A stretch of DNA of 64,000 nucleotides from Arachnopeziza araneosa. Lineage: Eukaryota; Ascomycota; Leotiomycetes; Helotiales; Arachnopezizaceae. Positions 12,188-22,251 of this stretch are shown piece after piece. Every line of letters begins with the position of its first letter. Position 1 is the first letter of the stretch. The notes under the pieces were generated by a model. That model saw nothing but the letters and a program-made list of their open reading frames with translations, did not search any database and had not been told where the DNA came from. Both the position numbers and the translations under genes were made by a program. The stretch is taken from positions 1 through 64,000 of the forward strand of contig QYAI01000102.1 of NCBI GenBank assembly GCA_003988855.1, in the 5' to 3' direction.

Positions 12188-14086
12188 TCATAAACCACCC
12201 CTCTCCATCTCCGTCACAGTTCCAGCTAATATTCCCGCGCCAAGTATGCCCCCATCATGGCAGGGCATTAGGACTACTCTAGGTACAACCTCTCGTATAT
12301 CTATCTTTGATTTTGTTTCGAGAGAATACTCTGGTCCAAATTCAGCCTCCATAATCTGATCCAAGAAGGATTGGCAGTCAGAGAGGTAGTCTTGAAAATG
12401 GACTATGCAACCTCCTGTATAACCAACCATTAACTCTTGGACTTTTGGATTTAGGGTTTTACTAAGAGCAGAGTAGTTGTGACTGTGATTTTGATTGGGT
12501 TTGGTGATGCCATTGGTTAGAGGAGGAGACTTGAACTGGTTGGATGGATGTGGAATGCCGTTAATGTTGCTGTGCGATGGTGATGAGAGGCTGAGGTTGA
12601 GTTCCCCTGCACAACCTAATAATCCAATAATAGCAGCAGCTGTCATACCGGCCGCTCTAACTTGCACCGCTTTTGCAACTTTAAACACCACATCGGCTAG
12701 TTCCTCTGTCCACACGAAATGGGGATTATTAGAAGGGAGCTCGTTCTCTAACTGACGAACCATATTCGCCTCTCCTTCCAAGGCGGCGAGGTGTGGTCCA
12801 AGATTCCCGAGGAAGGGGGTCATGAGACCAAGTCTATGTTGAAGTCTTTCGGGAAGATTCAGAGGTGATATGGTGAGGTAAGTCGTAAAATATTCATAGA
12901 TTATGATCCGTCCGAGTTCTCCGAGATAGCGACCAGAGGTCATGTATTCAAAGGGTTGGAACCCTGGCGCTTCACATTCCGAGTCAAGGACAGCATCCCA
13001 TTTTGTGAAGAAAGCTAGGTCATGGAGTGGTTTTGCGGCACCTGAGATGGTCCATTCAGTATTGATTGTTATTTTGGTATCTGGAAAGAGGGAGGTGCTA
13101 GGTCGTTTTGATGGGTGTAGTTTGCTGATTGATAAAGGGATGGTGGCATTACTGCCTGTGCCGGCGATAATTCCCATGGCCGCTTTTCGCTGGTGGGAAT
13201 TCCGATGTTGGTATGTGAAGGAAATAAGTGTCGCGACGGCGTCATTGGTTATGGCCGCTATTCGGATTGGGGGGAGCCCTGGTGAAGTGGAACGCACAAG
13301 TGCGTAGCCAGCTAGTAAATGCTCGCCAAGATTTGAATTAGAGGTAATAGCGAATCCCTTGCCCATGGCCATTATCTTGGCTTGAGATATTGATTCTTGT
13401 CTACGAGAAGTTAGTGTACGCCAGATGAAAAGGGGTAGCGAGCGAACATCATAGGGAAGCTAAACGAAACTCCTAATGGAACCTCTGTGAATTCGCCTGG
13501 CCAAGTCTCGCATCCGTCTTTTACAACTTCTGCAATCCGTTCCCCAATCCATGCGAAAAGGTCTTCAGCCTTCTCGTGCTTCAGATGCTCTCCTATCGAC
13601 CATGCTTTCTCCAGATGCTTGTGTCGGATGACACGTGATGACTTTGGGAGAGGTGTATGGTTCTGGCTTTCGGTATTTGAGACTTGAGGTGAAGAATTGG
13701 CTTCATCAGAGCCCAGTAACTCTATGAATCCCACTCTCAAATTGGTACCTCCACTATAAGAAGTTAGATTGGTTTGGAAGAGCTGAATGATAAGTGATCA
13801 CTTGCATATCAATAGCTAGGAATCTAGCAGCTTTCATTAGCCAGGGGAACAGTTGCAGTGTCTCGGCTCTCTACATTGAAACACATAACCAAACAAAGAG
13901 AACTTACTTTCCCCTTCCCTCCCTCTCCGGCCTCAACACTTCTTCTGAAATTGGTGTGGGCAGGAACTGTTCCTGGCTCTCTGCAGCAAGGCTAGTGAAG
14001 GTGACACAGAGACTCCTGGCAAGGCTGTGGATCTGTGGGACATTGATTCTGAGGGGCCGCAGGAAGTCATCAAGAAGAGATGCCAT
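12188..14086 (-). CDS. Hexokinase-family protein, divergent type
   Basis: Exons on the minus strand are 13908-14086, 13806-13823 (18 nt), 13448-13753 and 12188-13400, giving 571 aa. The joins restore the phosphate-1 motif FLAIDIGGTNLRVGF and PLGVSFSFPMIQESI. Other hexokinase landmarks follow: GKGFAI (sugar-contact Lys), TNDAVATL (Asn and catalytic Asp), MGIIAGTGSN, NTEW (Glu) and QPFEYMTSGRYLGELGR. The usual sugar-binding and catalytic residues therefore seem present, although spacing and flanking residues differ from Hxk1/Hxk2/Glk1. This resembles the atypical fungal hexokinases (HxkC or XprF type) or an N-acetylglucosamine kinase; I cannot choose between these. The intron after the 18-nt exon starts GCAAGT (GC-AG class). 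It is divergent from the GILT-like gene across 485 bases. Confidence 0.85.
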
Positions 14087-14571
14087 TGAAGGACCGTAAA
14101 ATGCGGCTCTTATGCAAGAGAGAAGGAAAAATAAACCAGAAGGGTAAATAAAGGAGTGGTCAGCGCGCTGTCACGCAGGGCTGAGCTGGTGGCTGAGGTG
14201 CGGATAGCGACGTTTTATAGAGGGACGACCTTGGAATCGAGAAGCAACGTTACTTAGCAAGAACAAAAGCCTCGGGACCATCTGGGAGGATATTGACACC
14301 GGCTGGAAAGCCAAGTAGGACCGAGAGATGAAGGCCATTTCTCCCTGATGAAAGAGAGTTTTCCTTATATAAAGGAGGAATTGTCAAGCCTGATGAAAAC
14401 GCAAAGTCCGAATATGCAAAGGAGAGGCCAGGTGCGTCTCCAGCCAACCCGGCTAAAGGCCGGGCGACGCTTGCACAATATGCTGCGACGTGCATGCCAT
14501 TTCCCCAGAGCGAGCTCGGGAAGCTGCTTTGTTATCCGCAAAAAACCCCGTCACTACTGGAACTCATCGCC
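14087..14571. promoter_or_regulatory. Divergent promoter, hexokinase / GILT-like gene
   Basis: The 485-base gap between the two divergent start codons. A TATA-like element, TATATAAA, is at 14366-14373, about 200 bases before the GILT-like start codon and on its strand. I see no other clear elements. Confidence 0.5.
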
Positions 14572-15467
14572 ATGACGAGTGAAGCAATGCTGCCTTCATA
14601 CGGTGATTCGAAACACTCTAATATGGAACTAGACGGCAAATCAGAAGACATGTTTCCTCGCCCAAGCCGTCGAAATCGTCCCTTTCTCGCAGCGTTCGGA
14701 GCTGTTGCTCTGTGTTACCTCATCTACTCCAGCGTCTTCTCTTCTCACGGCCTTTCCTTTAATGGTATACGCTGTCACAAGGCACCTACTATCGAGTCTT
14801 CTGTCCCCAAAGTCCAAGATGAGAAAGCTCTTGTTCCACTCGAGGCACATATCATGTCGAAATGCCCTGATGCAAAGGACTGCTTGAAATTGTTGGTTCT
14901 CCCAACGATGCAAAAGGTGTATGACAAAGTCAACTTCACTTTATCGTTCATTGGGACGTGAGTTTATCCTCTCATTGATTTCTATTCTATTATTATTTCT
15001 GCCGGTGTTCTGTGAGTACTAACAGAGTTCCTTCCACTAGTCCTACAGAGAATGACGGCGTTGCTTGCATGCATGGCCCTGAAGAATGCATGGGCAACAT
15101 TATCGAGTTATGCGCAGCACGCCTCTATCCCGATCCGAAAACATATCTAGGCTTCACAATGTGCCTCATGCGTGATTACAAAGACATACCCCAACGCTCT
15201 CTCGTGGAAGACTGCGCACTAGAGCACGGTATCGAGTTCCAGAAACTCAATGACTGTGCAGTGGAAGATGACGGTGGATTGGGAGTCGGAATGCTGAGAG
15301 ATAGTGTGAGGAGGAGTAAAGCGGCGGGCGTGACCAAAAGTTGCACAGTCCGGTTGAACGAGGAGATCTACTGCATCCGTGACGATGGAAAGTGGTCCGA
15401 CTGTCCCAGCGGCCCAGGCGTCAACGATCTAGTTATTGCGGTTGAGAAGCTTTATCGACAGAGTTGA
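14572..15467 (+). CDS. GILT-family thiol reductase-like membrane protein
   Basis: Exons are 14572-14957 and 15041-15467 (270 aa); the intron has a TACTAAC branch point. The protein has a cytosolic, charged N-terminus, one membrane span at about residues 37-57 (FLAAFGAVALCYLIYSSVF), then a lumenal or extracellular domain. The pair of cysteines in KCPDAKDC and the block CMHGPEECMGNIIELC match the GILT signature CQHGX2ECX2NX4C except for Met in place of Gln. Family members reduce disulfides in acidic compartments in animals; the role of the fungal members is not well defined. The start has a longer in-frame ORF upstream but that lacks an ATG at its beginning, so I chose 14572. Its last 35 bases overlap the end of the decapping-enzyme gene on the other strand. 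Confidence 0.85.
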
Positions 15468-16502
15468 GTTTCTTGAGAGGCTCGAAAATGCCAGTCCATA
15501 GCTCGGAGGATGTACCCAGTGTATACCACATTGTAACTTGGTCCATACCAGCATTTTCGTCTCCTGCCATGGTCTCTAACTGTGAGATGATCGATTCAAG
15601 ACCGATGGCCTTTCCGGTGGCTTGGGTGGCGCCAGCTTCGAGTGCGACATGAACGATATGGATATGGAAGTGGTAGTAAGTCGGCTGGTAGTGCACGTAA
15701 AGCTTCAACTGATCCTTCTCCAACCCATGCACCTTATAGCTCTCCACAGTACTCTCAATAAGCTTCTCTCGCATATTCTTCAACCAAGGAATATGCTTTT
15801 TCTTCAAGTCCCTCAAACTCCAAATATCCTTCCTCTCCACCAAGCCCAACAGATGCAAGCTCTCCAACGTCTTCCGATCCCAGTTCAGATCGGGAAGAAG
15901 AAGAAATCCCGTCTCCGGCTGCTTTCCTAATTTGGTTCGATAAATAACATCCTTCGCCTCCGTCTTGCCCTCAATAATATTCCAAACCCAGTTTAGTCTA
16001 CCCGCCTCTCTCTTAGCTCGCATATAAGGCTGAACATCCTGTTTATAGATCTCGGGTGTCTCCTCCACCATACGCGCGCTCTGCTTGGAGTATTTCTTCA
16101 AATGCTGCTCATTGCATGGGTAGATGAGATTGATCTTCAGATCCGCAAGCTCCGTCTCTTCTGCAGCTCCTGGCACGCGACTGTTGGCCAGGTACCAGAA
16201 GTAGACATCGTTTGCACCGAGATTCTTGAGTGCCTGTAGCGTGGCGGGGACTTGCTCCAAGTAGGATTCAGAGGTGGGAAAGGGAGCCCGTTCGAGAATT
16301 AGGAGGGCCGGCTCGTCATCGATTTCGCCTTCCAGAACAATTCGTCGGCCAGCTTGGTCTGGAAGATTTTAGCTAGCTCGAGCGACCCTGAATGGGGACG
16401 TGGATTTCGCGTTTGAAATATGAAAGAAATACCTTGATTCAAGACGCTGTCCAGCTTGAAGGCCGGAATCAGAGCTTCGGCGGTCTTCGCTGCGTCGGCC
16501 AT
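15433..16502 (-). CDS. dcs1: Scavenger mRNA decapping enzyme DcpS/Dcs1
   Basis: HIT-superfamily pyrophosphatase that hydrolyses the m7GpppN cap left after 3'-5' mRNA decay. Exons on the minus strand are 16433-16502 and 15433-16358, giving 331 aa. The join restores LDSVLNQDQAGRRIVLEGEI, typical of the DcpS N-terminal swapped-dimer domain. The histidine triad is HFHIHIVHV in the second half, preceded by LKLYVHYQPTYYHFH. Conserved DLKKKHIPWLKNMR and LLLPDLNWD blocks are present. Length agrees with yeast Dcs1 (350) and human DcpS (337). It is convergent with the GILT-like gene and the two coding sequences overlap by 35 bases at their 3' ends. Confidence 0.95.
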
Positions 16503-17016
16503 AGTTATTTTCGTCCCGGGAGGTGAGAGAAATGAATTTGAATTGTTTCGTTTACAATATGGATGAGGAACTCTTGGTGGGGTAGCGGTAGGCAGTGGCA
16601 GAGACAGATTAGGCCTAGTTCAGGACCCACGATGCAGGCCCTAGTAAATCTTGGGGACAAGTAAACAGGCGACATCCCTATGTTTATGCATGGTATGGTA
16701 GGTAAGTTTTCAGATTGTATTTGGGTGCATTGCGGAAAACTAGTGATATAACTCCACGCCTCAATCCTGGTACCATGACTGATAACTCTCGTTCCCAAAC
16801 TCCTTCCAGGTGTTGAAGGCTTATAATGCTTGTTACCTACCATAAAACAGATATATCCACGGATATTCAGCGAGTCACTCCAATCCCGCGGGTATCATCT
16901 CATTTAAATATACCTCAACAACACACAGCGCTCGATACCCCAACAACTCCATCCATGCTTCTATGTTCAGTCCTCTTGTTTCTTGCCTGGCAATGATTCT
17001 AACTCTATATTTCTTG
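16503..17016. other. Intergenic, dcs1 promoter side
   Basis: 514 bases between the dcs1 start and the end of the histidine kinase, both on minus. It must hold the dcs1 promoter and the kinase 3' UTR. No further gene seen. Confidence 0.5.
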
Positions 17017-20000
17017 TCATAAAGCCTCTGATGCTTTCCTACTGGCTAGCAAACCCTCGATCTTGCTTTTTATCTGCGCGATTCTGAATGGTTTTGGCAT
17101 TACATCATCCATGCCTGAGTCCTTCGCATTCGCAATCTGCTCTCCCCGAGCATTCGCTGTGACAGCAATGATTGGGATACGGCCTTTGAGCTCTTTTTTC
17201 GCCTCCATCTCTCGGATCTTCTTCACACATGTAATTCCATCCATAACAGGCATTTCCAGATCCATCAAGATGATCGACAATGGAATGCCAGTTTTTTCTT
17301 GGCCGTCCACGTGCATTGTTGTAGAAAGGATAGTTAACGCTTCACCACCATGATTGGCAACATGCACTGTACTGCCGAGTTTCCGAATTTGCTGCGCCAG
17401 GATCCGCTGATTGACAAGATTGTCTTCTACAATAAGGACATGCCAATTTGTGGGGTCCGACACATCTTCTTCGCCGACCGTTGTCGTTGCTGGGACTTCA
17501 CTAAGCTGATACAACGTCGATACTGAGCCTGCATGATCCGCTTCAATCTTGACAACGCTCGTACTCAAACGCACACTATCTTGTAAATCAGCACTCAACT
17601 TCTTCTGTATGACGGTAAAATTCTGTTCTTTCGATGCCCGGCGGGCTTTCACATAGAACGCGAACGTGGAGCCGACACCAGCTTCACTCGCTACACCGAT
17701 CTCGCCGCTTTTTGATATTAGCTTGAAATCCTCAAGGAATCTGGGAACATAGTTGTCAAACATTGGTTGGAGCAAAGGAAACATACCCTTGAAGCTCGGT
17801 TAATTGTCTGGAAATGAAAAGCCCCAAACCAGAACCTCCGTATTGCACATGTGTTCTAGGGGATGCCTGAGTAAAGCGATTAAAAAGTCTCTTCTTTTCT
17901 TCCGAACTCAGACCACAACCACTATCATTGACCTAGAAATGGTAGAATCAGTGGATGGGCAATGAATCATTGGTTTCTCTTACTTCGAATCGGAGATATA
18001 TTATTTCACCATTTCCCCAATCAGCGCCAGTAGTGATGTCCGAGCGAGCTTTTTTAGTCGGAAAATAATCAAAGGATGCATCTGATGGGGTTGGAGGTTC
18101 GAGATAAGCAGCAATAGCGACATTGATAGCTCGCTTCGGGCACGACTTGGTAAATTTAATCGCGTTCGTCAAGAGGTTGATCAAAACTTGTAAAAGCCTT
18201 GCTGAATCGAGCATCACAGTCTCCACATCCAATTTGTTGTATGATTTGTCAATATGAAAATCCATGCTAATTTCGTGGATCTTCTGGCATTCTACCATAA
18301 ACATTTGTAATGCTTGTTTGATAATCTCGACAGGTTGTACTGGCACGGGTGTGATTAGGAGAAGGTTCGAATCTAACTTTGAGATTGTGAGAATACTGAT
18401 CTCCGAGTCAGCATGATTATGAATATAATTTCATCGATACATACTCGTCAACTATTGATTTTTGATGCTGAGCGCATAATTGAATCGTCTCGGCGCTTGA
18501 AATGCTTTCCTTTATGTCCGCGGATATTTTGGAATCTAGCCCAGCAGCTTTTTCTAGAAGCTCACTAAGGGATGACGAAATCCCGTCTGCACATTGAAGT
18601 ATAGCACTCAAGGGGTTTCTCATCTCATGTGATGTAATATCGATGAAGTTATTCTGTGCTCTTCTTGTCTCCTCGGCTTCCTGCAGCCTTCTGCGCTGTA
18701 GATTTTCGGCCCACTTAATCCGTGAGATGTTAGCCATAGTACCCATAATGCCTCTGAGTGTCCCATCAGGTAAAAATTCAGGCTGAGAAGATGCAGTAAC
18801 CCAATGCTCATTCTCGTCCCCAGACACTGGATCATACCAAGGTTTTTTCAGGCGTATTTCCCCAGTCCAAGGAAGTTTTGCAACAACCACTTGCGTCCAT
18901 GCTTCTTCTGCCGCCGAATAACTGCTTTCGTGAATGGTCTCCATCCAGGACATGGAGAAGATCTTTTCGCGACTATGGCCGGTCATCTCATACCATCGAT
19001 CATTTGCTTCTCGCAGAAGCCCGTCGGGATCGATCGCAGACATTCCTACAGACGAGCTCTCAGCTATCTTCTCCAGGCGGCCCTTCTGAACAGCCAGTTC
19101 CTCTGATAATCGCTTCCGCTCTATAGCCGCAGCTTCAGCGGCTGTCAAACCACGCCGCACTTCTGTTTCTAATAATGAGACAGAAGCTAAAGCTGTAGCT
19201 AATTGCCTATCAAGCAACTGTATAAACGACTCATAATCCCTATCGTATTGTCTTCGTGGATTGACTCCCGCAACCAGGAATCCGATTACATTCTCTCCAG
19301 TCGTTGGTCGTAGTGGACATAAAACAGCCTCACGGCACGGCTCTTCAAATCCACGCCATTCAAACCCTTCGATTAAACTCTCAGAGAGTGTCCCATCTTT
19401 GATAGTTAACAATTTAGGCTCACGAGTTTGCATCGCATCCCGGAATGAAGGTACAAAGCCACCATTAGACCGCTTGAGGGATAAAACTTTGGGTACAGCG
19501 TGGTGATTCTCTGGAACACCTAAAGTACCTTCCAAAATACAAGACTTCAATGATTGAGAACTTCCTGAGCATTCAGAGATATTCTCATCATCTGTATCGT
19601 CGGCCACGGAGTACAGGATAACGAAGGGAAAGTCAAAGATATTATCGGCTAGACCGGAAAGGATCTTTGACCAAATTGACTCTACCGCTAGAACAAAGGA
19701 GGTTAGCATTCTCCCTTATATAATTGAAGAGCAAGGGAGACTGAGAATTATTCGATGCAATTCTCAGGAACGCATAACTTGAAATGCTCCCGTCAGGAGC
19801 AAAAAGAATGAAGAGTAGATAGAGCCCGGAACTCTTACACTGTGCCAATGCAGTTTCTTGGCCAAGTCGAAACAGAGTCTGAAGAGCGCGAGCAGCTCGG
19901 GTCTGAACTGTGGTCTCGAATGGAGCATTATATAAACCTTGAATTTGACGGGTGCCTCCATATAGAGGGGTCAAACTCCACTACAGAGATGTAATATTAG

Positions 20001-21569
20001 TATATGGAAGTATTTTATCATTGGAGAATTGAATGAGAGCAATATCTAGGACAAAATTGAGGGAGTGCAACCACTATTGGTTATTTGAGTAAAAGTCGAC
20101 ATCCTAAGTCTTGAAGAGTTGGAGCGATAAATATATTGTTAACCTTAAAGCGAAACTTTAGGAATCGACAAAGCTAACAAAACACAATAACATACCGTGT
20201 AAAATGTTTCTTCTAAAAACCCATGCCTTTCGATAGGTAACATTTGGTTCGTAACAGCAACAGAGTTTCCTGTTTTCCGACAGTCATCAAATATAGTGCT
20301 CACAAAGTCCCAGAGTTCCTTGAATGGTCCCCTAAAGCCTGTCCCCATAAGCGTTGGATGCTTATTACCAGCCACAGCATCAGCATATGGCTAGAAATGA
20401 TTAGCGAGGTTCTATTCTCAAGAAGGTAGGTTCACTTTATTGTATATAACTGTGAGCTCATCGCCTAGAAAGAGATTAGCACCTAAATCCTTACAGGAAT
20501 TGGAGTTAGGTCCAATCATATCAAGAAGTTGACAGGTCCATCAGAATCTCAGTCAACTTTAATTCCCCATACCATGCCGTGATTCTGGCACCAATAGAGA
20601 CCAATTCTAGGAAATAGAATTACACGTACCCCTAATATTGGTTAATAATATTTCTCAACAAATAGCATATCAAGGGAAGATGCTGGTAGTCACAATAAAG
20701 AGAGTGAATCGATTAACTCACCAGAAAAGAGCGGCCGGATGGGGATTGGCCATTAAGAGGCATGCAATTTGACGAAACTCGCGTGTCCAGGTTGACATAT
20801 CGCCAAGAGATGTAGCTGCCCAGTCAATAGAGCGGGCAAAAATAAGATGAGAAGAAAGATCTCCCTCAGGTTGAGGAAGAGTCCAGTCTGAAGTTCCAGG
20901 CGTTACGAAGTCAGCCGCCACTTTCCTACGCCCCTGATGCACGAGAAAGTCCTCCTCCCCACTCAAGTTTGTAACTGCCCTCCTTAACTTGAGAGGAGTT
21001 TGATTCTCCTTATAGATTTCATTTCTTTGGGCCGATATGGCATTGGTAGAGGTATCAGCGTGATCCGAATTGGTTCCAGGATTGCATTCGCCGCTAACGA
21101 TAACAAAGTGCTTGACCATGAAGGCTGTCCAACAGATACCGCAATATGAGAAAGAAGAACTTGGAGGTGCTTCATCATGTGATACAGCAATGCTTCTTAC
21201 CCATAATTTGAATTCAGAAGATGGAATCTTTGGACCGAGTTGAGGGGCTCCCGTCGTCTTGGCTTTAAATGGTATATCTTTCCTGAGTTGCTGATCATTT
21301 CTTAGCGCAGCATTGACGAACACTGGCTCAACGATGCTGTCAAATTCCGCATTTGCATCTACCACAAATGCAGGCCGCGGGTCATTGTCCAGCAAATCCT
21401 TGATGCTGAGATCGGTGAAGGTCTCCACATCGTGAAAGTAGGAGGTCTGATGTGGCTCAAAGGAACCCTCCCCGAATCCGCGATGGCTACTTCCTGAATT
21501 TGATCGTGAATGCTCTGAGCCATCAGACTCTTTGGACAGCTTCTGAAGCTTCCGAGAACGTGATGACAT
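17017..21569 (-). CDS. Hybrid histidine kinase with PAS/GAF sensor and receiver
   Basis: Two-component hybrid kinase of about 1235 aa. Minus-strand exons by my reading: 20722-21569, 20630-20631 (2 nt), 20436-20464, 20196-20390, 19839-19980, 18445-19687, 17984-18395, 17787-17932, 17017-17707. The N-terminal region runs into a PAS-like block (SIDWAATSLGDMSTWTREFR ... PHPAALFWGDELTVIYNK), then a GAF-like region, a coiled coil, a PAS domain (~residues 630-740), and HisKA with phospho-acceptor His near residue 759 in TSHEMRNPLSAIL. The ATPase has N-box LINLLTNAIKFT, G1 VNDSGCGLS and G2 GSGLGLFISRQL. The receiver has ED, phospho-acceptor Asp near 1155 in LMDLEMPVMDG, and Lys in MPKPF. All catalytic residues appear intact. 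The signal it senses cannot be told from sequence. The start is the ATG at 21569. Confidence 0.88.
20630..20631 (-). other. Putative 2-nt exon or twin-intron junction
   Basis: Minus-strand intron 20632-20721 starts GTGAGT and ends ATTAG after an ATTAAC branch site. Two bases (GG) follow, and then a second intron, 20465-20629, starts GTACGT and ends TTTCTAG after TGCTAAT. Keeping GG yields Trp-Gly-Asp-Glu, as expected in this family; removing the whole 257 bases as one intron gives Trp-Arg-stop. This is either a 2-nt exon or a twin intron removed in two steps. Confidence 0.6.
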
Positions 21570-22251
21570 GCTTCTTCAGGCCCTCGCCAGACGCAGGGAC
21601 ACTATGGAGCGACGACTGATGCACCCATGCAGATACGGTGAGGTTACGCTCTTTGTTGACAGGTGCTAGATCGAGGTGGATTTTGGTGTTGCGAAACGTC
21701 GGTTGTTAGCTGCGGAGCCGGAGTACAGCAGCTTTATGGGACGTGGTATTGATAGATAGTAGGCCAATCTCTTTCACTTTAAGGATGGATTTAGTTTTAG
21801 TTTGAAGATATTGAACGTTCTGGCCACTGAGGCACAGCTTGCATAATAAGTTGGTGGTACCTGCAAGGCTAATGGGTGGTTGGATGCAACAAAAACGCCG
21901 CTGATGTGGCATCTCGCTTACAAAGTGCCATTGTGAATGCGATGAAGACCGTGAACCGTGCTTTCCATGGAGGCCTATCGTCTCGGCTAAAGCTGGTGAG
22001 CAAACCGCCGTCTAAAGCAGCGACAAAAGATATGTCATCGAGGTACACTTCTCATTCCTATTGCCTCCTGGGGAAAAATAACCATCGCTGTATATTCTAG
22101 GTACACAAGTAGATCTTCACATCCCAACATCCCTCCCATTTTTCCAAGGCAAAATATCCTGTCCAACGCCCGTTTTAAGTCATTTCGACTACCCATGGAT
22201 GTCATAACATTAACCGACCATGTTGTTGTTTATGGTGACGCATGCTGCACG
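21570..22251. other. Intergenic, histidine kinase promoter side
   Basis: 682 bases between the kinase start and the end of the Zn2Cys6 gene, both on minus. Small open frames on both strands look like chance. It should contain the kinase promoter. Confidence 0.5.
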
